From contig CACVBU010000011.1 of the NCBI GenBank assembly GCA_902728285.1, positions 1,240,001-1,304,000 of the forward strand: a stretch of DNA of 64,000 nucleotides, given 5' to 3'. The notes under the pieces were generated by a model that saw nothing but the letters and a program-made list of their open reading frames with translations, was not told the origin of the DNA and ran no database searches. This DNA is from Clytia hemisphaerica. Its lineage: Eukaryota; Cnidaria; Hydrozoa; Leptothecata; Clytiidae. A program made the position numbers and the translations under genes. Below, one piece after another: positions 24,201 through 34,700 of the stretch. The stretch's first letter is position 1, and each line of letters starts with the position of its first letter.

Positions 24201-27200
24201 CTTTATATATCTTTTCTTCAGATCAAAAACGATCCGGGTTATCTTTATTTTATTCCAGTGGAAGGCCAATTCAGTCAATGTTTCTTCTCGATCTAAAATG
24301 TGTGATCAGATTTGTGATCAGAGCGAATACGATTTGAAGACTATGTAAAATTTAAAATTTGGTTTTCATGTACTAGATACCATTTCTGTTTTTTAAAAAA
24401 TATATAAGAGACGTTTTAAATTTTAAATTTGACGTTTTACTTTCTGGAGATTGATGCTTCGTTGTATTGCCAGTACGAGACAAGTAGCTGAAGAGCTGTT
24501 CCGTTTCCTCGCCTGTCGATCGAGCTGTTCCATCTATCCACTCACCACTCCAAATAACCTAAAAGCATTAGTTCAAAGTGCTGAATTATTAAAACTCGTG
24601 TTAACTAGTGGTGATTTTTAACGGATAGAATATATCACGTGATCCAAAACAGCTTGTCAAGTTTTATTCAAGATAATCTTTCCTAATTTTTTTTGGGAGA
24701 TTGTAGGACCATAAGCCTTAAAAATCTGCCTTAATTCAATAGATTTTTGGTAATCTAAAATTCTTTCAGGGAACTAAATTCAGTCTCAAAAATCAAAAAA
24801 CATCGGAAGAACATACTTGACATTCAAGAGCGTGACCTTTTGCATGCATCACGGATAGTGCAGGCTTAATCTTATCTTGCAAGAACGGTTCGTTTCGCAC
24901 TACGAATGGCCACAACTTGCACATGACGTCAGCGAAACAATAGGTAATGTTGCGTTGCACCATAAAATTTGTTAGCAGGAACATTGGGTAGCCAAATAGT
25001 TCCCCTTGAAACATGTTCAGAGCTTTCTGTGCAATTACATGTCTGCAAGTTACAACATCAAGTCCTGTTTCGTCCAATTTGTCGAGCTTTCGCTTGGAAT
25101 TCTTGGCTGCTGTCCATACCCCTCCACACTGAGAATCTTCGCAGCTCTAGAGTGGAAATATTTAAAGACTTTCAGAATACAAAGCACTGAATTAGAATTC
25201 ACACAATAATGAAAACATAACACCCAAACGTGATTACTCTCGGTCTCGGGTACCAATTAGAGGGGGTCTGAATAAAATAAAATCGAAAAGCAGGCTAACC
25301 TAAAACTAGGGAAAAAGAAGAAACTTTCAAAAATATTTTCCAAAAAATTATTAAGCAAGGGAGGAGTATGTCGAGTAAATTAAGAAAGATTTATCGTTTT
25401 ATCAAACGAACAACCTACTGTACGTTTTTTGGTGCCATATAAGTCATCAATAAAGGATGCAACAACGGGGTTTCTGTAAATAAATTGGTCTTCATAAAAT
25501 GTACTACGCTTCCTCCTGAAATAAATAGAAAAGAAGCTATCCTCATCAAGAGCGAAATGGGAATTTTCAAAAAAATGTCCTGACAAGAGAGATCCATTTC
25601 TTGAAAACCATAATTTGAAAGTGGCCGATAAAGCTCTCTGGACTCTTAAATGAAAAATTTAAAGTTATGTGAAAATACACGAAGATTACTGAACATTACC
25701 TTAAATGAACTAATTTCGCAGGAATAATTTTACCGGTTTTGCTCCTTTTTTGGACAAGTTTCTTTCATTTTCCTAGGAATTCTTCAAATTTTTTGTTAAA
25801 TTGGTAAAAAATGTATTTCGCGGGTTCTAATTTTTGCGGTTTTGCAATACTTGTTGAATCTCCTAAGATCTCTGTAATTTTTTTTGTTGTAGGCTTCATC
25901 AATCGTATGAAAATACTAACAACTATTGATTTGCTTAATGTCAGAATCAGAAAATAGAATTAAAAAATAACAAAAAGGAAATTTACTTGGCCCGTTTATA
26001 GCGATATAATTTACAGTTGCCATCAACGTGGCAACTGTGTTGGTAGATAGCACAAGCAGGACACTCGTTCCAATACTTCTCTTGAATGACGTCCTTTCTA
26101 TTTATCCAAAAACACCATTCTTTGAATGATTGCCCAAAGCATATAGGATCAATCGTTGCTTTCTGAAATATTAATCAATGCAATGCAAGATCATCGAATT
26201 ATCTATATGCTTACCCTCCAGTAAAACAAAAATGATGAACATAATGAACATTGTTTAAATCTAGACGATGGTCAGTATGTGACGTCTAGGTTTTGAAATT
26301 CAATGCTTTTGCACATCAGGTTGATGTCATCTGACGTCAACTCGATGATCTCAACCGAACGTTTGTTAAACCTGATAAAGACCTCCACTGAGGAGGTCGA
26401 AATATTGTTTTCCTAAATTTATATTATGAAGAATGACCATCAAAACGTATTTAAATAATTACAACATTCTGATACGAAGTATGACAATTGAAGAAACAAT
26501 GATATATTTCAACTTTTAATTCAAGCTCTCTTTGTAAAAACTCTAGGTATTTAAAATTTATATTGACAAAATGAATATAAACTTACTCGGCCATTATCTT
26601 CCGAAATGGCATTCAATGTTTTTAAGAAGGACGTCTCTGAGCTTCCCGGCATGTATTTACGGAATTTGTCCCATAAGCGAAACACTTTTTCCGAGATGAA
26701 ATAATTCACGCTGTTTGGACTGCCCGGCCAATAACCAGATTTTAGAAGGACTCCAAGCGTGAAAGGGTCGACTTCTCCTGAACAATCTTTACAAAGAACT
26801 GAGTACCTTTGGAGATCAAATCTACCTAAGAAATAATTTAATACAGCGAAATAAAGAGACAGAAAGAAGCACGAAGATGAATATACGTATGACAAAACCT
26901 AAAGTTTAAGCATCAGTTAATAGGAAATCGCCTTATTTTCATTTTAAATGAAGGCATAGGTTTAGAAAATGATTTACCTTCCAAAGTAATGAGAACAACA
27001 GACTCGTGTCCAACTTTTTTCACTGTTTCGCTACTTCCACACACTGTACACCTGAAACAATTTAGTTTCGGAAAGCGATCTAAAAAATAATGAAGGAACG
27101 CAACTATTTAAAATGATCATATCGAGTTTTATATTGAGTTCTCCTCTTTAAACTATCGCGGACACTACTAAGGAAGTTACTGAGTACAGTTAGCTTTTTC

Positions 27201-30200
27201 CAAGATATCAGAGGATATGCAAAATTAGAGGAGTAACTAAAGAATAAAACTTCAATGGAAATCAAGCTTCAATCAAATCTATATAGCTTAAAAGAAAATT
27301 CTAGCAGTTTGCTACTCACTTGTGGGAATTATATTATTTCCTTCATCAATACTGTCAAGAGGAAGAAGTTTCTTTCCTTGGAAAATCCTGTCATGACAGG
27401 GCTCACTTGTGTGGACAACATCATCACATACGAAGCACAAAGAATTGAGTACACAATCTTGACATTGTATCTTTGCCGGTCTTTCTTTGCACACGTTACA
27501 AATTTCATCAAGCTCTTGATTGGCGAGCATAACTGTCCAGATACTATTTCTTTTTCTGCTCCACTCTTCTTGAGTTGCTTGGCTTCTAGCAAACCATGTC
27601 TTTCTCTTCCTTTTTGGTTTACCCATGTTACAAAGCATCTCGATAAACTGCCTGATGGCCTCTGAATAAAAAAATGATTGCACGAATTTTTCATAATGAT
27701 ACTTTTGACCGTATTTTGATGGATGTTGGAGCTACATTGCCAAAATTATACTGCCCTCCCACTCGAAACGGTTATTTCAGTGATCATTTGTTTTTGGTTT
27801 ACAAAGTTTAAAAAAAATTTCATTTCCTGCTTGAATAATATATTAAGCTTTTTATTCTTAACATATTTTTACTCTTACTTTTACTTTATCAGTTTGGGAA
27901 ATTTATGTAATACCTTTAAATACGGCGGCACTAAGTTTCAAATTTAAGGGATACATTTTGTAGCAAGATTTTGAATATTTTTGTATGGGAAGGATATTCA
28001 AAAATAAAAGCCATTCACACGTCAAATTAGCCACCATACAGGAAAATCTACAGAGTGTTCACTAGCGGATCGTGAACGTATCTATCCTTGAGATTTTTCT
28101 ATTCCTAGAAAGAACCCTCTTAATCGGAGTTTTGATGCTTAAAGTAAAACCTTTAAAATCAGCGTTTGCGGTGACACTCAAATGATACTCATAAATGTTT
28201 ACCTGTAGAATGAACCTCAGGGATAACTGGGGCACGAAATGGTGGTTCGATGGGATCTGAGGGAAAATGTTCTTGAGAATGGATGTCTAAAGATAAGAAA
28301 TACAATATTTTAAACGGAATGCTTTTAATATCGTTTGCAACACATATATGACAATGATAGCCGAGTCAAACTGACTTTTCATAAGTGATCGAGATAAGAG
28401 AGATAACAAAAATTTCAGTAGCTTTTAAGTCAAGATAACATTAACCTTGAACTGTAGATCTTAATAAGGCTTCTGTTGTCTTTTTTGCGCCTTTCGCGGT
28501 TCTTGGTCTTGACGGATTCCGTGGTATTATTTTTCCTGAGTGAAAAATTATAGTAAGATCAACTAAATATCAGGTATGATAACAATAAAGTTCTATTCCC
28601 GACAAGTACGATAAATCTTGATTTCCTATATCTATCAATTTACAGAAGAAAATTCCCATAGTTCGGAAGGGGGTCACTACCCCCCCTACCCTAGAGCTAC
28701 CCCCCCCTACCCTAGGTTCTTCCCCCTTTTAAAATTTGATGCTACCCCCCTCAAAATTTTAAAATCCTACCATAATTCTACCGGTGAAAAAGCAAGAACA
28801 CACTGCATTGCGAAAAAAATAGAATCATTTTGAATCGAATGTTTCAAACATACTAAACAATTAATAAAGAAGACGTTGCATTGTAAATTAAAAATAAAAC
28901 TTCTAATTTGGGAAAACACAAAAAAAACATACCACTGACATCTTACCCCCCCCCTTTCTAGATGAACCCCCCTTTCTGAAAACTTCCCCCTTTCTAGAAA
29001 AAATTCTCTTACCCCCCCTTTCTGAGATTTTCTGAACATCGCTACCCCCCCCCTTCATAAAGGGGGGGGGTGCAAACTATGATTCCATAGCTATAAAGGC
29101 TAAATTGCCATCCGAGCTTTCGTTTAAAAAGTACAGTGTACGTAAATGCTTGTGTCACGACGAGAAAACGAAACAAGTGACTGTTCACAAAAAAACATAC
29201 TACCGCTATCAATGTACATATTAACGTCATAAGACAAATTGGCGTCACAAAAGTACAAATTGATTTCAGCGTAAAGCTAACCCTATAAAACGTAAGACTC
29301 CAAGAAAAGCTTTTTCTTTAACTTTAAAATAAAAAACTGAAGATTCAAAATAATATAAAAGAACTGCTTCCTGATTAGCCTTCCAAAAGGGATGAGTTAT
29401 AATTATAGAATTATCAGCAAACCTGTATAGGGACATCGCCTTTTTTCAAGCACTGATTCACTCTTTTTCTTGGATTTGCTTTTAGAATGATTGGCGTGAT
29501 TATGATAGATTTCTGCCATTAGGTTTACTGGAAAAGAGAGAAAAAAGGAAAGATTATAGATTACCTTATTACACTTTATACTACTCGTGTTATTAACGCG
29601 AATTGGTTAACCTCGCGTTAATAATAACGTTTAACAAAATTTGAGCTATGGTAATTTTGGAAAACCCTGCCTTTCGCGTTAATTAATTGTCGCACTCATT
29701 TTTCCTGCGTTAAATACTTGATTAGTTATATAAGTGTAATAAACTGGCTATCCAAAAAAAATTCGTTACCACCTAAGCGTAATACAATGAGCAATACTTG
29801 TGCTTTACAACATTCAAAAGAGATTTTATTCATGACTATATAATTTCATCTATGATTTTAGTCCACTCCCCTTAAAGCTTCTTAAAATTTACCCCCGGTT
29901 TTAAAGATCAATTTAGAATATTATTTATGTAAACAGATGCAAATTAACTACTTCATAAGTTATATTGCATTCAGTTTACATACCACTTGTTTTAAGAAAA
30001 AGGTATCACGATGATTAACATCGAGAGGAGATAGAGGACCAGACTTTTGTATACAAATTTAGCAAAACACACAAAAACTTTCTACTCATTTATCAACATT
30101 GGAAAAAAATTGGGAAGTTTTGCTCAGTATATACTTATAGCAGGTATTTACAGGCCAAAGATCTTTTATTTAAACCATATAGTCATCCCTTTAACATAGC

Positions 30201-33145
30201 ATTAATATTTACTAGTAAAGTAGCAAATTAGGGGGGGGTCACACAGTCCATCATATTAGCAGAAGTAACTGTCATTTTATAAAGTTTCTGTCACACCACA
30301 ACCATGTAAACCATGTAGCAAAAATGGTCCTTCGGACCTGATGGTACTAAAATGTATAGATAAATAGAACCACCAGCACATACTCCACATTTCTAAAAGG
30401 CTTTTGATTTTTCGTAAGTATTTCGTTTTGATTTATGAAATTTAATTTTTTATTGTTCTAATGAGTATAATATTTGTTGTAAACTTGCATACCGTGAAGT
30501 TGGGTAACTCGCATCAGTGGAGGCTAACATGCATAGCCCTCAAAACAAATGACTAACCAACCAAAGCAGCAAAATGTCAAAACAAATGAACTACGCAGCT
30601 ACGCTTGCAGCTCTACTCTACCATTTTTGTTTTGATTTAACTTTGTATTTTATAAGGACCAGCCAGGTCATTCATTTGAGGGCAATGCATGTTCACAGAT
30701 ATCTTTAAAGCCTGAAGGGCTAGATAGGCAACTTTAAGCTTTCTCCAGCAAAAAAAAGTGAAGCAAAAATTTGACTTTGATGGAAGTTACCCGACTTCAC
30801 GGTATGTTTTCCATATTTTTCAACTAAATCCAACCACAGCTTTTTTGTTCCTCATCTAGTTTTGCATATTACTCCAAAGAGGGAAACAATAATTACAAGG
30901 TCTCAAAAGAAGGAAAAAATTTTCCGGGGGTTTTGTTGTTTGGAATTGCTTAGGTCAGCACAGGATTGCTAGTAACGGCTTGTCACTGTGCCGGGTGCAT
31001 ACTCGGCGCCTTGGCCCGCAGGGTTGCTAGTAACGGCTCAAATTTCAGTCAGGTTAAAGAAGGGGCAATTTTACTCATATTATAATAACATTACCCCCGT
31101 CTTTTTTGTCATTCAATAAGTATTTCCAAATTTTGTATTCTGCTGTGCGAGTGTGGCTCAACGGATAGCGCGCTGGGTTTCTGATCAGAAGCTCTTTCAT
31201 TTGGTGGGTTCGAACCCCGGTCGGGTCGATAATTCAAGGTCAGTTAAAAACACATTAGAATAGACAGAAAACATACAGTCAGGCACATCCTGGCAAATGA
31301 ACGGGGTTAGCATTTGCTTGGAGTATTCGTCACCCAGTGTAAATGAGATAGGCCTTCTCAGGCTAAAAGCGTGAAAATGAATAAAAATGAACTTCAAACT
31401 GAAAAAGGGGAAAAGGAAGAAAACTGGAAACTTTATTTTTTCGTCAAAAGTTTCTTCAATCTTCAAAGACAAAATTGACCCATGGAAAAAAATTTAATCT
31501 ATGCAGTTCTTTGAAATGAAGCAAAATATTTCCAACCCGGTTCAATTAAACAGGGTATTCGGCGCTATTACGTCACTTTCATTTTCGACCCCGTTCATTT
31601 GCCAATGGTCGCAAGTGAAAAATACCCCGTTCATTTGCCAGGATGTGCCTGACTGACATAGTAAATAAGTTAGAAAGTCACCAGGGGGTCAGAAAGAAGC
31701 CTCAGAGAAGATAGGCAGAAATAAAAAGTCGATGTCAGGTTTTCCTTCTTTTGAGACCTTGTAATTATTGTTTCCCCTCCAACAGTTACATCAAAATGCC
31801 TCGAAAATGTCAATATGAAAATTGCGTAATCAGAGAACGTATGTCTCGCTCATTATAAAAAGGCCGAGACAAACTTTCAATAATTGGATTGTAACATCGA
31901 GTTAAGTCTCTTTTGTTAACTCACCAGGGGGTAAATAAAACAGACCTTGATACATTTATCATTTGTTTCAACTTGACCATTTGTTTAAAACTCAGCCTCC
32001 CAAATATTTGGGGTAGTTAAAATATGTACAAAGAAATTCATACTTTTCCAACCCGGCCAATCTTTAAAAAAGAAGCGAACAATAAAATGTAATTACCCTT
32101 TCCAAATAAACCTCTTCGGTGGCGAGCGTAGTCTACTCTGACGTAATTGTAAAATTTATGTAATGGGAGTTTGACATAGTAGTGTAATGTTGTTTGGGGA
32201 ATTATGAAGTTCTCTGGGATTTCGATTGCATTTATTCAGGTTGATTTTTTATGACTTCTAATGGTACTTTTTCTAACGAGTTTGATTACTCTGTTCTCAC
32301 ACTTATGTCTTTTTTTTTCGCGTCCTTTTCCGTGATTACTTTTATTTATATTTTTAAAGACAGGTAAGAAGGCATATTGATGTAACTGTCCAAAGATCCA
32401 GGGGATGTCAATCGAAAATTTCGATTGTCGAACCGATCGAATAGATCGAATCCAATCGAAGACGATAGAAGATTTACATATTTTTCCCATTTTGATTGAA
32501 TTCGATTGATTTGATCGATCACTTCGATTGAGTTCGATTGATTCGAACAATTACTTCGATTGAATTCGATCGATTCGACTCCAAATTGGTTTGACATCCC
32601 CTGGAAAGATGGCAGACGGAATAGCGGAAAGGTCTATTGAAAATTTTGATTGTCAAACCAATCGAAGTCAAGTGATTGATCTAATCAATTTAATTCATTC
32701 AAAGATTTACATCTTTTTATGTTTGGTTGGGTTAGATTGAGTCCGGCCAATCAAATCCAATCATATAATACCTTTATTTATTCTCTTTAAGACCAGGATC
32801 CACCCAGGTGCTAGAGGCCAAACCAAGGCAGGAGGGTAGGCAGGAAAGCAGACATCAAGGGCCAGACTGAGCAGGAAACAGGTTCATCCAGAATCCAACC
32901 CAGGAAGGTACCCCTATATATATAAGCTACTAATTGCAGCTAAGGAAAGTATGTTTTTATGTATCTACAAAGAGTGGTTTCTCATGCATAACTATTTATT
33001 CAAATTCATAAACTTACTAAAGCAATACACAGTGAAGTGATTGAAAGATCTTACCTGCAGCTTCCTGATATTTTGAAGGGTAACTGCCATGGCAAGCTGT
33101 GAATTCATTAACATTCTTCTCCTCCTCGTTGCAGCCATCCGCCAT
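24201..33145 (-). CDS. KDZ-class transposase (Kyakuja-Dileera-Zisupton)
   Basis: Twelve minus-strand exons: 33145-33055, 29527-29423, 28535-28446, 28286-28203, 27661-27316, 27051-26978, 26825-26587, 26162-25987, 25515-25419, 25128-24817, 24558-24441 and 24292-24201; about 608 residues before any unseen 3' end. It starts MADGCNEEEK. A basic Lys/Ser region is followed by a Cys-rich N-terminal module (ICNVCKER, CQDC, CFVCDDVVH, then CTVCGSSE, VLCKDCSGEVDPFTL and GYWPGSP), typical of KDZ proteins. The core has CPAC...HVDGNCKLYR, DETGLDVVTCRH, ALNMFQGELFGYP, FADVMCKLW, SVMHAKGHALECQ and GEETEQLFSYLSR. The D of HVDGN, the D of FADVMC and the E of GEETEQ are the likely catalytic acids. All phases agree except exon 5 to 6: the consensus donor at 27320 is one frame off, and a weaker one at 27316 restores it. 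It probably moves the 27.4-kb unit that contains it. Confidence 0.8.
26372..26402 (+). ncRNA. Degenerate hammerhead-ribozyme-like core
   Basis: CTGATAA, then a 7-bp stem GACCTCC/GGAGGTC with a short loop, then GAAA: the arrangement of the hammerhead core (CUGAUGA - stem II - GAAA). The G of CUGAUGA is A here, which should abolish cleavage. It lies in the KDZ intron between 26163 and 26586 on the opposite strand. Hammerheads occur in SINE-like and Penelope-like retroelements, so this may be a fossil of one. Confidence 0.35.
28660..29070. repeat. C-rich tracts
   Basis: Many runs of five to nine Cs with CCCCCCTACCCTAG and CCCCCCTTTCT words, ending in a CCCC...TTCATAAA...GGGG inverted pair near 29043-29070. 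It lies in an intron of the KDZ gene. It could form G-quadruplex or i-motif structure, or be the remains of a MITE. The overlapping open frames are low-complexity. Confidence 0.5.
30488..30806. mobile_element. MITE, 319 bp
   Basis: The inverted ends CATACCGTGAAGTYGGGTAA match over about 22 nt. It lies in the first intron of the KDZ gene. No target duplication is clear. Confidence 0.6.
31149..31229 (+). other. tRNA-derived SINE head
   Basis: A box-like TGGCTCAACGGATAGCGCGC and B box GGGTTCGAACCCC are spaced as in a tRNA gene, with a plausible anticodon arm between them. The two acceptor-stem strands do not pair, so this is more likely a tRNA-derived SINE or pseudogene than a working tRNA. Confidence 0.5.
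31276..31655. mobile_element. MITE with perfect 5-bp target duplication, 380 bp
   Basis: Perfect 31-nt inverted ends begin CAGTCAGGCACATCCTGGCA. ACATA flanks both sides (31271-31275 and 31656-31660). It is nested within the 896-bp element at 30881-31776. Confidence 0.8.
32398..32602. mobile_element. Short inverted-repeat element rich in TTCGATTG
   Basis: CCAGGGGATGTCAA and its inverse TTGACATCCCCTGG bracket about 205 bp of TTCGATTGAATTCGATCG-type sequence. A degenerate copy follows at about 32625-32760. It resembles the repeat block at 6830-6950 at the other end of the giant transposon. Confidence 0.55.
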
Positions 33146-33270
33146 TTTGTTTAGAATTGTTATTCGATTAAATTTACGGGATCCGAAGAAGCAGAACTCG
33201 CTAACGGTGGATATGTTAAAAGCTGTCGGTTCCGTACAGTTTTGTATGCGCCGTAAGTAGCCATTAAAAT

Positions 33271-33333
33271 ATCATTATAATCATGAAAATTTCGGCTTTT
33301 TGAAAAACTATGATAATCATGAAAATTTCTGCC
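33271..33333 (-). repeat. Right terminal inverted repeat of the giant transposon
   Basis: Read on the minus strand it begins GGCAGAAATTTTCATGATTA and matches 5941-6003 at 61 of 63 positions. The first exon of the KDZ transposase starts 188 nt further inside. Confidence 0.9.
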
Positions 33334-34700
33334 TCTAATAAGTTGAATTAGTTCTACAGTTTTTTCATTATAATGAACCTTTAGAGTTTCTAATTTACTT
33401 AGATGCCAAGATTGGATTTGCTAAGTATGTAACTTATGTATAAGTATAACAATAGACTACAGTACGGAAAAAAACGTTTACTCAATGTTGTTTTGTCAAT
33501 ATTTTGTCATCTTTTTGTTTAGGGTTTTGTAAATGCGTGCAAGTTCAAGTTTGATTCTCTGTTCCTTAACAATTCCTTATTTTTGGAACCATTTTCAGCC
33601 TCGAGTTCCTTAATAATAAACGTGTTCCTTATAAAAAAAACATGTATCTTTAAATCCAAATGATTCCAAAAAAACCCTTGTTATTTTCTCTTTTACGTCA
33701 TAATATATGCATGAATAATCGCATAAATTATTTCTGATTGATCTTGAGATTAGAGGTGGTTTCTACTTGCTTTTTTTTATTGTATTGTTCTGTATGTAAC
33801 ACCTTTATAGCTGTTGAAATTAAACATAAAAATTGATCTTTCATTCTTTCATGTGAAGGTGTTAATAAACAAATGATACAAGAAATAGTCTATGGTTGAT
33901 CTCTCTTTTTTTTAAAGGTGTTAACAAGCAAACTAATAAAGTGAATGGATGGTCGCTTTTTTGTTCCGTCTAGCAAAAAGTAATACAAAAGGTTGAAATC
34001 TCAATGTCTTAACCCTTTTTTTATCAAAAACTTTGTAAAGAACATACTGTATACGGTTTCTAAGAAGCGGCACAAAAAAACTAATAAAATAGGAATCGAA
34101 TTTGATATTATTTTTTAAATAATTTTAGATAAATTAGTTTTCACATTGATCTATCTGTGGAAGTTTTAAAAATCGAAATTTTTTCAGCTTGTTTCTTTCG
34201 TATCTCTAAAAGTAATGATAAAGTCTCCTTATAACAAGTCAAAAAGTAGAAGAAAGAAGTTTTTTGATACATACATCAACCAGGTCACAATTTCTGGGAC
34301 ACTTTCGTTTTCGACAGATCGCTCTATCCTATCCTGATCACGGTTGGGATCCCTTAAAATCGGTCTTACCGGTTACCGATCGCCGTAAAAATTTTAATAA
34401 TATTTTTAGGGTTAAGATTCAAAAGACAGAACACCCTAAGGTTTAAAAAAAATTGAATGTTTTTAAAAAATCTCAATAAAAACAGGTATATCTTATTCTG
34501 TCTCGTCGGGCGTTTCGGCCGCAAAAGTGCAAGGTAGCAATTCCTCTGCACCTGAACTTTCAATATATCGTAAAATTCTTTAAATATCGAAGAAATTTTT
34601 GGACGAATAATGGAAGTGAGGAGAGCTTTTAATGAAAGATATGATTAAGTAACATTTGAAGGGGTTTTATGCGAAAAATATCTGAATGTTTAAGGAGTAA
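33334..34700. other. Intron flank to the right of the giant transposon
   Basis: AT-rich DNA with no exon recognised. The words GAGTTCCTTAATAATAA and AACAATTCCTTA near 33560-33640 are inverted relatives of sequence near 12370-12440. Confidence 0.4.

Larger units (their letters stand above)
30881..31776. mobile_element. Inverted-repeat element with 37-nt perfect ends, 896 bp
   Basis: The ends 30881-30917 and 31740-31776 are perfect inverted copies beginning GGGAAACAATAATTACAAGG. The flanks begin CTCCAA on both sides (CTCCAAAGA before, CTCCAACAG after), perhaps a worn target duplication. A tRNA-like SINE head and a younger 380-bp MITE sit inside it. Confidence 0.75.
5941..33333. mobile_element. 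Giant KDZ-class DNA transposon, 27.4 kb
   Basis: The unit is bounded by 63-nt terminal inverted repeats (5941-6003 and 33271-33333) that match at 61 of 63 positions. Both begin GGCAGAAATTTTCATGATTA and contain the word GAAATTTTCATGATTAT twice, 36 nt apart. On the right, inside, a KDZ transposase gene starts 188 nt from the end and reads inward. On the left, another gene starts 191 nt from the end and reads inward. The gene blocks converge on a 149-bp tandem array. Known Zisupton elements of the KDZ class are large and have long inverted repeats (family knowledge). No clean target duplication is visible: flanks share only TCTA, offset by 2 nt on the left. Several smaller elements are nested inside. 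Confidence 0.8.

Noticed and set aside
27255-27665. 136-residue plus-strand frame
   Set aside because: It is antisense to KDZ exon 5, whose Cys-rich frame is clearly the real one.
31149-31229. Functional tRNA gene
   Set aside because: A and B boxes are good but the acceptor stem does not pair, and the segment lies in a stack of transposable elements.
5935-33337. TCTA as target-site duplication of the giant transposon
   Set aside because: It is offset by two bases from the left end and is too short to be convincing. An 8-bp duplication, as reported for Zisupton, is not visible.
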